DNA of 8,907 nucleotides from Gemmatimonadota bacterium (GTDB taxonomy: Bacteria; Gemmatimonadota; Gemmatimonadetes; Palauibacterales; Palauibacteraceae): the NCBI GenBank assembly GCA_029288095.1, contig JARFPW010000157.1:1-8907 (forward strand), written 5' to 3'. The position numbers and the translations under genes were made by a program. Under the pieces are notes generated by a model. It made no database searches. It saw nothing but the letters and a program-made list of their open reading frames with translations, and was not told the DNA's origin. Position 1 is the first letter of the stretch. Each line of letters opens with the position of its first letter. This document shows positions 1-7,280 of this stretch, one piece after another.

Positions 1-791
1 CGGGTCGCCGGCTCGTCGATGAGTCCGAGGTCCCACAGTTCCTGCAGTGCCTTCCATGTTCCAATCAGGCCCGTGCCTCCGCCGGTAGGGTAGATCACGG
101 CGTCCGGCGCCCGCCAGTCGAGAGCCTCCAGAATCTCGAGCCCCATCGTCTTCTTACCTTCGATACGATAAGGCTCGCGCAGCGTCGCGAGGTCGAATGC
201 GCCGGTCTCGGCTGAATGCTCACGAGCTCGTGCTCCACAGTCGGAGATCAAGCCCTTCACCGCTATTACGTCGGCCGCATACGCCTCGCAGCGCTCGAAT
301 ACGGTCCGGGGCGTATCCACCGGGATGAAGATCGTCGCCGAGACTCCCGCCCTGGCAGCATAGGCTGCAAGAGCGACCCCGGCATTCCCGGCACTGGGCA
401 GCACGAAGTTCGCTGCCCCATCGTGCACCGCTCTCGTAATGGCAGCCGACAGGCCCCTGTCCTTGAAGCTGCCCGTCGGGTTGCCACCCTCGTCCTTCAT
501 CAGCAGCGTGAGGTCGAGAGTCTCTCCGGTTCGCGGAAGGCTCAGGAGAGGCGTATCCCCTTCCCCGAGGGACACGGGAGCCTCCCCGGGGAGCAGCGGC
601 AGAATCTCCCGGAAACGCCACATTCCCCTGGGCCGTGAGGACCAGGTCCCGGGAAGAGCGAGGCTCACATCGCGGGAGACCTCTGCGTACCGCACAAGTT
701 GCGGGGATCCGCAGGCCACACAGAGTGCGGCCAGGGGATGCGCATCCGAGGTAGCACCGCACCCACCGCACTCGAGATGAAACGACGTCAT
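1..791 (-). CDS. thrC: Threonine synthase (PLP-dependent), 3' end cut by window edge
   Basis: Threonine synthase converts O-phospho-L-homoserine to L-threonine in the cytoplasm with pyridoxal phosphate. The frame is open from the ATG at 791 to the window edge, giving 263 codons without the C-terminus. The N-terminus has a zinc-ribbon-like pair, C8-x2-C11 and C24-x2-C27, as in many bacterial and archaeal threonine synthases. Next come GMWRFRE near residue 57, the PLP-lysine motif NPTGSFKDRG (104-113, Lys110), the PSAGNAG phosphate-binding loop (132-138), REPYRIEGKKTMG (205-217) and the glycine-rich PTGGGTG loop (235-241). The REPYRIEGKK and PTGGGTG motifs separate it from cysteine synthase and threonine dehydratase. 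Its ATG overlaps the uvrC stop as ATGA, and a GCAGGG just upstream is a weak ribosome site, so translation is probably coupled to uvrC. No broken motif is seen in the visible part. Confidence 0.93.
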   Translation of the reverse strand, partial: MTSFHLECGGCGATSDAHPLAALCVACGSPQLVRYAEVSRDVSLALPGTWSSRPRGMWRFREILPLLPGEAPVSLGEGDTPLLSLPRTGETLDLTLLMKDEGGNPTGSFKDRGLSAAITRAVHDGAANFVLPSAGNAGVALAAYAARAGVSATIFIPVDTPRTVFERCEAYAADVIAVKGLISDCGARAREHSAETGAFDLATLREPYRIEGKKTMGLEILEALDWRAPDAVIYPTGGGTGLIGTWKALQELWDLGLIDEPAT

Positions 792-2632
792 GACTGGCCC
801 TGCGCCGACAGCTCGTCGAGGATTCGAATAGCCGTCGCGCGTCCTATGCCGGGGACGACGGACAGATCTTCGACGGTCATTCTCCGAATTGCTGCCACAC
901 TGCCGAATCTTCGGAGAAGCTCCTTCTCTCTCTTCGGCCCGACGCCGGGAACCCTTGAGAGTTCCGACTTCAGGGTGCGACTCCTGCGCAGGCGCCGGTT
1001 ATAGCCCACTGCGAACCTGTGTGCCTCATCCCGGATCGTCTGAAGCCAACGCAGGCCGGGATCCGTCGCGGGCAACCGCACCGGATCCGCGTAACCGGGC
1101 CGATGTACTTCCTCGAGGCGCTTGGCGAGCGCAACCACGCGGAGATCAGACACTCCGGCTGACTCCATTCCCTGGAGTGCCGCGCTCAACTGCCCCTTGC
1201 CACCATCGATCACGACCAGATCGGGAAGGCTTCCTTCCTCGGCCACGCGTCGATGGAAATATCGTCCGACGACCTCCTGCATCATCGCGTAGTCATCCAC
1301 ATCCCCATCCCGGGTGTTGCGGATCCGAAACCGCCGGTACTGGCTTCGGTCCGGTCGCCCGTCGGTGAGCCAGACTGCGCTACCCACCGATTCCCTTCCC
1401 CCCAGCGTCGAGATGTCGAAGCACACCAGCGACCGGGGCGGAGCGGCGAGCTCGAGTGCGTGGGCCAGGCGCCCGGCAGCGTCGGGCACCGAGTCGTCCG
1501 GTTCGTCGAACACTGCCTCGATCCTTCCTTCGGCTGCGAGGTGTCTGGCGTTCTCTTCCGCGAGGTCCACGAGCCGGCGCTTCTGGCCGCGTTGCGGGCG
1601 AGCGATCTCGACGGCTCCTCCTCGTCGTTCGGACAGGATACTCTCCAGCACCTGCTGGTCCTCGGGGATCGCAGGTACGAGAATCTCCGCAGGCACATCG
1701 CCGACCGGGATATAGAATCCTCGCAGGGCCGCGCCCACGAGTTCGCGCATGGAAGCACCATCCGGTGTCCGCATCAGGCGAGCCTCCTTGCCCAGAAGGT
1801 GTCCGTCCCGCACCCGAAGCAGAACGGCGCACACATGCTCGCCCGCCGGCGACACGCCCAGGATGTCCCTGTCCCCACCCCTGTAGTCGATTGTCGTCTG
1901 CCGTCGGCGGAGCACCTCGAGTCCCGCCAGCACATCCCTCAGTTCGGCCGCCTCCTCGAACGCAAGCTCGGCGGAGGCTTCGTCCATCTGTTGCCGGATA
2001 CGTGACCGCAGATCGGAGCTTCGCCCACCGAGGATCTCCAGGATCTGATCGATCATTGCCCGGTAATCCTCCACCGACTGATAGCCGACGCATGGGGCCT
2101 TGCAGCGGTCGATGTGAAAATCGAGGCACGGCCGCTCCGGAGCCTGTCGTGGCAGCGGATAATCACAGCTCCGCACGGTGAATGCAGTCTTGATCACCCG
2201 CAACGCCTTCCGCATCGCCTTCACGTTCGTGAACGGTCCGAAATACCGGGAACCGTCGCGCTCGAGGGTCCGTGTGACGAGGACCCGTGGGAACGATTCC
2301 TGAACGGTGACCTTCACGTAGGGGTACGACTTGTCATCCTTGAGCTGGACGTTGAAGCGGGGCGAGTGCTCCCGGATCAGGTTTGCTTCCAGCAGGAGCG
2401 CCTCGGCTTCCGACTCGACGAGGATGGTTTCTACATCGTCGATCAGGGCCGACATCCTGTCCCGCCTCGGATCACGGCGCGCTTCCTCTCGAAAATAGCT
2501 GCGGACCCGGGAACGCAGCGATTTGGCCTTGCCCACATAGACGACGCTCCCGGTCGCGTCGAGAAACAGATACACGCCGGGGACCGCCGGCAGGTCTGAC
2601 AGTCGGGCGGTCAGACGGTCAGGCGTCGCCAT
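788..2632 (-). CDS. uvrC: UvrABC system protein C, excision nuclease
   Basis: UvrC makes both incisions around bulky lesions marked by UvrA/UvrB in nucleotide excision repair. The 614-residue length is normal for the family. The N-terminal GIY-YIG nuclease (about 14-95) shows GVY at 19-21, YVG at 32-34, the arginine-rich KAKSLRSRVRSYF helix and LLLEANLI, with Glu82 as the likely metal ligand. Four cysteines (156, 169, 177, 181) match the cluster reported to hold an iron-sulfur cofactor in E. coli UvrC. A UVR motif that contacts UvrB lies at about 206-240. The C-terminal RNase H-like nuclease has Asp406 (CFDIS), Asp476 (VIDGGKGQ) and His538 (RDEAHRFA). Two helix-hairpin-helix motifs (VPGVGPKR, VPGIGRATA) close the protein. 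The ATG lies inside the murJ end (14-base overlap) without a clear Shine-Dalgarno; the stop overlaps thrC. It appears intact and functional. Confidence 0.97.
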   Translation of the reverse strand: MATPDRLTARLSDLPAVPGVYLFLDATGSVVYVGKAKSLRSRVRSYFREEARRDPRRDRMSALIDDVETILVESEAEALLLEANLIREHSPRFNVQLKDDKSYPYVKVTVQESFPRVLVTRTLERDGSRYFGPFTNVKAMRKALRVIKTAFTVRSCDYPLPRQAPERPCLDFHIDRCKAPCVGYQSVEDYRAMIDQILEILGGRSSDLRSRIRQQMDEASAELAFEEAAELRDVLAGLEVLRRRQTTIDYRGGDRDILGVSPAGEHVCAVLLRVRDGHLLGKEARLMRTPDGASMRELVGAALRGFYIPVGDVPAEILVPAIPEDQQVLESILSERRGGAVEIARPQRGQKRRLVDLAEENARHLAAEGRIEAVFDEPDDSVPDAAGRLAHALELAAPPRSLVCFDISTLGGRESVGSAVWLTDGRPDRSQYRRFRIRNTRDGDVDDYAMMQEVVGRYFHRRVAEEGSLPDLVVIDGGKGQLSAALQGMESAGVSDLRVVALAKRLEEVHRPGYADPVRLPATDPGLRWLQTIRDEAHRFAVGYNRRLRRSRTLKSELSRVPGVGPKREKELLRRFGSVAAIRRMTVEDLSVVPGIGRATAIRILDELSAQGQS

Positions 2633-4184
2633 GATGATCTTCGGGGAAGATTCTGGGCGGCCGCCGCGCGATCAGGAGATATGGTGCAGCGCCAGCCGCA
2701 AGTACCGCCATCAACACGACCAGGTTCGTCAGGAACGAATCGGTGGGCAGGTTGGCCTCCAGACCTCCCCGAACCAGAACTGCCGCAGCGGCTGCTGCGA
2801 CCGCGGCAATTCCGAGGCGCAAGACAGCTCGTAACGCTGACCCGTCGAACAGGCGGCCGATGCGCCGCGACAGCAGAACCCAGTGCAGCACCAGGTTAAG
2901 CCACGATCCACATGCACCCCCGAGTGCCAGACCCACGGCACTGTACGGACCGTATCCCGCTTCGCGCATCAACAGCGTCAGGGTAACGCTGATGGCGATC
3001 CCAACGGTGACGGAGACCGCGGCAATCCGCATGGGCGTCGTCGTATCCTGAAGAGCGTGGAAGCCGCTGGCGAACAGCTTCATGCAACTCATCGCCACGA
3101 GTCCCAGGGCGTAGGCTCCGAGTACCGCCCCAACCAGGGCAGTGCTATCGCCCGTGAACTCACGCCGTTGATAGATGACGGCAACTGCAAGATCTCCGAA
3201 CAGGATCAGAAGGACCGCTGCTGGAAGGACGAAGAACGTGATCTGGAAGAAGCCGTTCACCAGACGCGCCCTCAGCGCCTCCGCGGTTGCCTGCCGCGAC
3301 ATCGCCGGGAGAGACGAAGCCGCCACGCTGATCCCGAACAGGCTGATCGGAAGATATACGAGTCGCTGCGAGTATCCCAGTGCGGCCAGCGCTCCACTAC
3401 CCGCCAGGCTCGCGAGTGCCAGGTCTACGAGGGACGAGATCTGGAAGATCCCCTGGCTGGATATGACGGGCAGAGTGTTCTTCGCGACCCGGCGCATCGG
3501 TTCCCAGCTCAGGTTCAGTGCCGGTCGGCGCGTTCGGGATAGCCGGAACGCCGCGGGAAGCTGTATTCCAACCTGCAGGACACTGCCCACCAACGCGGAC
3601 CAGGCCAGGGCGTGCGCCAGCGAGCTCGCACCGAACCGAGCCGCGAGCAGTAGACCGGTTACCTGCGCCAGATTCCATGCAGCCGGAGCGACGAACGGCA
3701 GGAAGTAGCGGTCATGGCTGTTCAGCACGCCCAAACACCAGGCGCCCAGGATCAACACTCCGGCCATCGGAAACAGGATCCGAACGAGGCTCGTCGCCAG
3801 AACGCGCGTAGCCTCCTCACTCCCGCCCAGAAGCAGATCGGTTATCCATGGCGCCAGCAGCACGCCGAGTCCGCTCAACAGCGTGGCAACGATCAGTACG
3901 AGCCCCAGTACGGACGCGGCGAGTCGAGGCGGACCTGCGGCTTCTGTACCCTCACGCTCGAGCTGCTCGCTGTACACCGGTACGAATGCAGCCGAGAGAG
4001 TCCCCTCGCCCAGCAGGTTGCGGATGATGTTGGGGATCTTGATCGCCGCCCAGTAAGCGTCGGCACTGAGCTTCGTGCCGAGGAAGGCGGCTACGGCTAC
4101 ATCACGAGCGAGGCCGGTGAGCCGGCTGATGAAGATGCCGGCGGCGACGGAACTGGCATGCCGGCCCTCGCGCCGGCGAGTCAA
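2619..4184 (-). CDS. murJ: Lipid II flippase MurJ (MviN family)
   Basis: MurJ moves lipid II, the peptidoglycan precursor, across the inner membrane. The 521 residues form many hydrophobic segments, consistent with the 14-helix MOP-superfamily fold. Conserved polar residues of the central cavity are visible: Arg21 and Arg27 in SRLTGLARD, Asp42 in SADAYWAA, Arg55 in NIIRNLLGEG, and Arg274 in YSQRLVYLP. FASGFHALQDTTTP (371-384) is another family signature. The start is a TTG at 4184-4182, the only plausible start upstream of the conserved SRLTG region. It overlaps the stop of the preceding small gene as TTGA, and the bases before it are C-rich with no Shine-Dalgarno, so initiation probably depends on ribosomes finishing the small gene. 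The last two helices are rich in Ala/Val and poorly conserved, as is usual. The 3' end runs 14 bases into uvrC. Confidence 0.96.
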   Translation of the reverse strand: MTRRREGRHASSVAAGIFISRLTGLARDVAVAAFLGTKLSADAYWAAIKIPNIIRNLLGEGTLSAAFVPVYSEQLEREGTEAAGPPRLAASVLGLVLIVATLLSGLGVLLAPWITDLLLGGSEEATRVLATSLVRILFPMAGVLILGAWCLGVLNSHDRYFLPFVAPAAWNLAQVTGLLLAARFGASSLAHALAWSALVGSVLQVGIQLPAAFRLSRTRRPALNLSWEPMRRVAKNTLPVISSQGIFQISSLVDLALASLAGSGALAALGYSQRLVYLPISLFGISVAASSLPAMSRQATAEALRARLVNGFFQITFFVLPAAVLLILFGDLAVAVIYQRREFTGDSTALVGAVLGAYALGLVAMSCMKLFASGFHALQDTTTPMRIAAVSVTVGIAISVTLTLLMREAGYGPYSAVGLALGGACGSWLNLVLHWVLLSRRIGRLFDGSALRAVLRLGIAAVAAAAAAVLVRGGLEANLPTDSFLTNLVVLMAVLAAGAAPYLLIARRPPRIFPEDHHGDA

Positions 4185-4453
4185 TCGGCCGGGGGGAGGG
4201 TGCGCGAAGTCGAGGATTCCTCGTCCAGCAGCGACCTCAGAAACCCGGTCTCGTCGCGCACCGACTCGAGACTCTCCGTCAGATAGCGAACCTCGCCCTC
4301 GAGACGTGTGATGCGGTCGTCGAGCTCGCCTTCCACCTCCGAGCTATCCCGCGAAATCCGGCGAGCAAAAGCCCGCCCGAACTCCGAGTCGATAACGATC
4401 GCGAGAAGCGGGATCATCAGTACAACGAGCAATACAAGTGCCCAAATCGCCAT
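4181..4453 (-). CDS. Small membrane-anchored coiled-coil protein, unknown function
   Basis: I do not recognise this 90-residue protein as a named family. Residues 3-21 form one strongly hydrophobic helix at the extreme N-terminus. A basic stretch (GRAFARRISR, 26-35) follows, so the positive-inside rule puts the C-terminus in the cytoplasm. Residues 44-76 make a near-perfect heptad series: L44, I48, L51, V55, L58, L62, V65, T69, L72, L76. The tail (77-90) is polar. The layout (short N-terminal helix plus cytoplasmic coiled coil) resembles phage-shock protein PspB, but that is shape, not demonstrated homology. The ATG at 4453 is 8 bases after the bshC stop; an AGGA at 4469-4466 is a loosely spaced ribosome site. 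The stop overlaps the murJ TTG as TTGA. Its place suggests a role at the membrane with MurJ, perhaps as a partner or regulator; this is inference. Confidence 0.8.
   Translation of the reverse strand: MAIWALVLLVVLMIPLLAIVIDSEFGRAFARRISRDSSEVEGELDDRITRLEGEVRYLTESLESVRDETGFLRSLLDEESSTSRTLPPAD
4190..4196 (-). other. C CCC CCG heptamer just before the murJ start
   Basis: On the minus strand, the small gene ends CTC CCC CCG GCC GAT TGA. The heptamer formally fits the X XXY YYZ pattern of -1 slippery sites, and a -1 slip here would continue into the murJ frame. No stimulatory structure was identified, and C-rich slippery sites are not typical for bacterial -1 shifting, so this may be chance. Confidence 0.15.
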
Positions 4454-4461
4454 GCGGGATG

Positions 4462-6069
4462 TTAGTCCTGACCCTGCAACCCAGCAATGTATCGCGACTC
4501 CGTCGCCACGAGACGGTCGACCAGGTGAGACCCGTATCTGCCCAGATAACTGGCCGCGCCCACGGCCCGCTCCTGTACGATTCCCCCGGGCGCCAGGTTT
4601 GCCGTGAGGCGTCCGGCCTGCTCCAGCGAGGTCGCCTGGCGCTCCGCGACTCTACGATCGATCACTCGACCGAGATCCTCGAGGGCGCGTTCCACCGAGC
4701 TCAGAGTCTTTCCGGTCGCCGAGCGGAGTCCGGGCAACTCTTCGTCGGCCACGTCAGCCAGCCGCTCCACACGCTCAGTGATCTCGGTGTTCAGCGTGGC
4801 CAGGGCGTCCGCTACCCCCTTCGGACGACCTGTGTCGAGGACCTGCCGCCGGAGTTCATCCTCCCCCATCTCGACGAGCTCCGAGTCCACACCGAGCTTG
4901 CCGAGCAACCGAGCCACCCGCGGCTCGACGAGGCACCAGCTGTCGCGCGCGGCCACCAGGGGCATCTCCACCTGGAGTGCCTCGAACAACGGATTCAATT
5001 GGGCCCAATAAGCGAGTTCGCCCGGTCCAAGCACCGTTGCCGCCACCGGTAGCAGCCAGCTCTCGAGAACCGGCCGAAGAGCCGCCGCCGGCGTGAAAGA
5101 CGACGGATGCTCTTCGAGATTCGAGTCCAGCAGGTCCCCGGTCCATCGCTCGCCGCCTGGAGTGCCGAAGCCCTCCGCCGTCGCCAGCACATGTGCGCGT
5201 CCGGCTGCCGAATCGTGAAACAGCTGCAGCCCTGACTCCGGCGGCGTGAGCCTGGCCGTGTACCCGGTCTCTTCCACACTCGTGCGCCCCTTAGCTACCG
5301 CATCCATGATTTCCGGTGCACGTGTGGCTACGTCTCGGTACAACCCGTTCGCGACGGCTCTCACCTCAGGGTGTGCAGAGTCCAGCAGAGCGAGCTCATG
5401 AGAGGCGAACAGCTCGGCCATCGCCGAGACGAAGGCGCCCGAAAATGTCTCCCCCGGACGATAGCCCGCCCGCAGCGCATCCAGCTGGTCGCTCCCGTCG
5501 TCGTCCCAGCTACTACCGAACAGCTGTGCCAAACGCTCAATCTCGTCGAGAATCGACTCCGGCAACACAGACTCGCCGACGCTGCGACCCGACCTTTCTG
5601 CCGGAGCCTCAACCCGGAACTCAACCAGTGATTCATCCGTGGCGAGGACTCGGCAGCCTGCAACTTCCTTCCAGTCATGATCGTCTGCAGCCACCCAGAA
5701 GACAGCCAACGTTGGGACGCCCCTCAGGCGCTCCAGATCAGCCGCCAGCTTGATTGCGCTGGCCGCCTTGTAGAGCGTGTAGAGGGGTCCGAGAAACAAG
5801 CCAGGTTGCTGGCCGGTCGTGACGAAATGTCCGCCTCCGGCGAGGATGGTTTCCAGCTTGCCCATGCTGGTGGCCGACGTCGTGGCAAACACCCCCGGGG
5901 GTAGTCGACCGGGTCGTGGAGAAGGCACCTCGACCTGCCCCTCTCCGACCACGCCGCGGAACAACCGGGAGGCGGCTCCGCCGGCCAGGACGTCGCCGGC
6001 CAGGTTGCCGGGCGTTGAGAGAGCCCGCGGGATCAGGTGGAACGAGGGGGTGTGTCGGTCGTCCTTCAC
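4462..6069 (-). CDS. bshC: Bacillithiol biosynthesis cysteine-adding enzyme BshC
   Basis: BshC is the putative cysteine ligase of the last bacillithiol step, joining L-cysteine to the glucosaminyl-malate made by BshA and BshB. The 535 residues match the family length (about 540). Family motifs in order: VTTGQQPGLFLGPLYTLYK (83-101) in the Rossmann-like core, FWVAADDHDWKEV (124-136), FTPAAALRPVLESWLLP (325-341) followed by LGPGELAYWAQL (347-358), a charged helical segment at about 423-488 fitting the family's coiled coil, and PGGIVQERAVGAASYLGRYG near the C-terminus. The GTG start at 6069 overlaps the stop of the upstream methyltransferase as GTGA, with no strong Shine-Dalgarno, implying coupled translation. 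bshA and bshB are not in the window and must lie elsewhere if the pathway is complete. No damage is seen. The family assignment is firm; the exact thiol product is not shown by sequence. Confidence 0.94.
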   Translation of the reverse strand: MKDDRHTPSFHLIPRALSTPGNLAGDVLAGGAASRLFRGVVGEGQVEVPSPRPGRLPPGVFATTSATSMGKLETILAGGGHFVTTGQQPGLFLGPLYTLYKAASAIKLAADLERLRGVPTLAVFWVAADDHDWKEVAGCRVLATDESLVEFRVEAPAERSGRSVGESVLPESILDEIERLAQLFGSSWDDDGSDQLDALRAGYRPGETFSGAFVSAMAELFASHELALLDSAHPEVRAVANGLYRDVATRAPEIMDAVAKGRTSVEETGYTARLTPPESGLQLFHDSAAGRAHVLATAEGFGTPGGERWTGDLLDSNLEEHPSSFTPAAALRPVLESWLLPVAATVLGPGELAYWAQLNPLFEALQVEMPLVAARDSWCLVEPRVARLLGKLGVDSELVEMGEDELRRQVLDTGRPKGVADALATLNTEITERVERLADVADEELPGLRSATGKTLSSVERALEDLGRVIDRRVAERQATSLEQAGRLTANLAPGGIVQERAVGAASYLGRYGSHLVDRLVATESRYIAGLQGQD

Positions 6070-6818
6070 GCGGCGCGCCCCGACAGAATCAACCGCTCCG
6101 ACTCTACCGTGAATGCTCCGCCGCCGTAGTCGCCGAAGCGATGTTCAGCCACGAGACCGTGCTCGCCGAGAAGCCCCGCGAGCTCGGCAGGACTGTACAG
6201 GCGCACGCGTTCCTCGAAGGTCCGGGCAGGTGCGTCGGATTCGCCCGGCTCGATTACGATCTGCTTCACAACCATGTCTCCCAGGATCGCTCTAGTCTGC
6301 GTGACTCGCCGGTCACCGTACCATTTCACGTCATGGGGCACCAACTGGTCTCGAACTCGATCGGCATTGAAGAAATCGAGCATGAACACGCCCCCCGGCG
6401 CAAGCACCCTTCGAATATGCCCGATGACGGTTCTATCCTCCTCGAGTGTGCCGAAATAGCCGAACGACGTGAAAAAACTTGTCAGGCCCGCGAACGAGGA
6501 ATCCGCGAACGGCAGATCGCGCATGTCGGCCCGTACCAGCGGCAGCTCTTCATCCGCCTTCCGAGCCTCGCGCAGGAGGACTGCCGAAAGGTCAAGCCCT
6601 ATGGTGCGCACTCCCGCGGCCGAAAGCTCATGAGCGTGCCGGCCGGCCCCGCAGGCCAGGTCCAGTACCGGGCCGTCTCCCGGCATCAGGGTATCGACGA
6701 ACAGACGCACGGCGCGGGCGGCCTCCGCCTCGTCGCGATGCGGATACAGGGCCAGGTACTCCTCGCCGAACCAGTTCCGGAACCACTCCCTCGACTCATG
6801 CCCGTCCTCTCGCGTCAC
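6066..6818 (-). CDS. Class I SAM-dependent methyltransferase, candidate N-methyl-bacillithiol synthase
   Basis: This 250-residue cytoplasmic protein has a full Rossmann-type methyltransferase core: motif I VLDLACGAGRHA (51-62) for SAM binding, the acidic end of strand 2 in GLDLS (74-78), ADMRDLPF (97-104), FTSFGYF (116-122) and the post-motif LAPGG (139-143). The N-terminal WFRNWFGEEYLALYPHRDEA (12-31) and the C-terminal beta-rich part (about 165-245) are where substrate should bind. Sequence alone does not give the substrate. The GTG at 6818 directly abuts the rlmH stop, and its own stop overlaps the bshC GTG. A SAM methyltransferase (CT1040) N-methylates bacillithiol in Chlorobaculum tepidum, so coupling to bshC makes a thiol-modifying role attractive. 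I cannot show orthology to CT1040. A small-molecule or quinone methyltransferase unrelated to thiols remains possible. Confidence 0.9.
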   Translation of the reverse strand: MTREDGHESREWFRNWFGEEYLALYPHRDEAEAARAVRLFVDTLMPGDGPVLDLACGAGRHAHELSAAGVRTIGLDLSAVLLREARKADEELPLVRADMRDLPFADSSFAGLTSFFTSFGYFGTLEEDRTVIGHIRRVLAPGGVFMLDFFNADRVRDQLVPHDVKWYGDRRVTQTRAILGDMVVKQIVIEPGESDAPARTFEERVRLYSPAELAGLLGEHGLVAEHRFGDYGGGAFTVESERLILSGRAA

Positions 6819-7280
6819 TCAACTGCCCTTGTGATAGGGTTCACCGCGGAGAATCGTCCCCGCGCGGTAGAGTTGCTCCAACAGCACGAGCCTGGCCAGA
6901 TCGTGCGGCAGGGTGAAGTCCGATAGCGAGAGCCTGCGATCTGCCGACTCCTGCACCTGCGCATCGAGTCCGAAGGCCCCGCCGATCAGGAACACGGCTT
7001 TCGCAGGACCGTATGTCGCCATTTCCTCGAGATGGGCTGCCAGGCTCCGGCTCGAGCACCTGCTGCCGTCCCTTGTCAGCGCATACACCCGGCTTCCAGC
7101 CGGCACGCGACGCAGAATCTGATCGCCTTCAGACTTTTTCACCTGCTCTGGTGCCCCCTTACCGGCAGAAACCTCCGTCGTAACCACTTCGAAATACCTC
7201 TGAGCGCGCCCTTCGTACTCCGCGATCGCCGGGGCCAGGACGCCGCGAGGCGCACCCACACAGACTAGCGTTACCTTCAC
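6819..7280 (-). CDS. rlmH: 23S rRNA (pseudouridine1915-N3)-methyltransferase RlmH
   Basis: RlmH methylates N3 of pseudouridine 1915 in helix 69 of 23S rRNA on assembled 70S ribosomes, using SAM bound in a SPOUT trefoil knot. The length (153-154 residues) is standard. The SAM-binding knot shows FLIGGAFGLD, followed by LSLSDFTLPHDLARLVLLEQLYRA and the C-terminal RGEPYHKGS; the terminal YHK/R is a family hallmark. Two consecutive GTG codons (7283 and 7280) could start it. I chose 7280 because it overlaps the lpxK stop as GTGA, the style used elsewhere here, and because GGAG at 7288-7285 is too close to 7283. The choice changes only one residue. A conserved housekeeping gene between lipid A and thiol genes probably reflects lineage gene order rather than shared function. 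Confidence 0.95.
   Translation of the reverse strand: MKVTLVCVGAPRGVLAPAIAEYEGRAQRYFEVVTTEVSAGKGAPEQVKKSEGDQILRRVPAGSRVYALTRDGSRCSSRSLAAHLEEMATYGPAKAVFLIGGAFGLDAQVQESADRRLSLSDFTLPHDLARLVLLEQLYRAGTILRGEPYHKGS

Noticed and set aside
220..771. Minus-strand open frame of 183 codons in the threonine synthase region
   Set aside because: It is a different frame from the one encoding SFKDRG, PSAGNAG and REPYRIEGKK; the true gene runs off the window edge.
1253..2005. Plus-strand open frame of 250 codons opposite uvrC
   Set aside because: It is antisense to the conserved UvrC domains and shows no recognisable motif; long antisense frames are common in GC-rich genes.
1380..2129. Minus-strand open frame of 249 codons within uvrC
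   Set aside because: It overlaps uvrC in another frame and has the Arg/Gly/Pro-rich composition of a shadow; UvrC motifs are continuous in the main frame.
2419..5853. Identical 13-base word CGAGGATGGTTTC at 2419-2431 and 5841-5853
   Set aside because: Both copies encode a short ETIL peptide in unrelated genes; nothing extends the match, so it is coincidence.
5916..6926. Long open frame of 336 codons on the plus strand opposite bshC, the methyltransferase and rlmH
   Set aside because: It lies antisense to three well-recognised genes, matches no family I know, and its composition is that of a GC-rich shadow frame.
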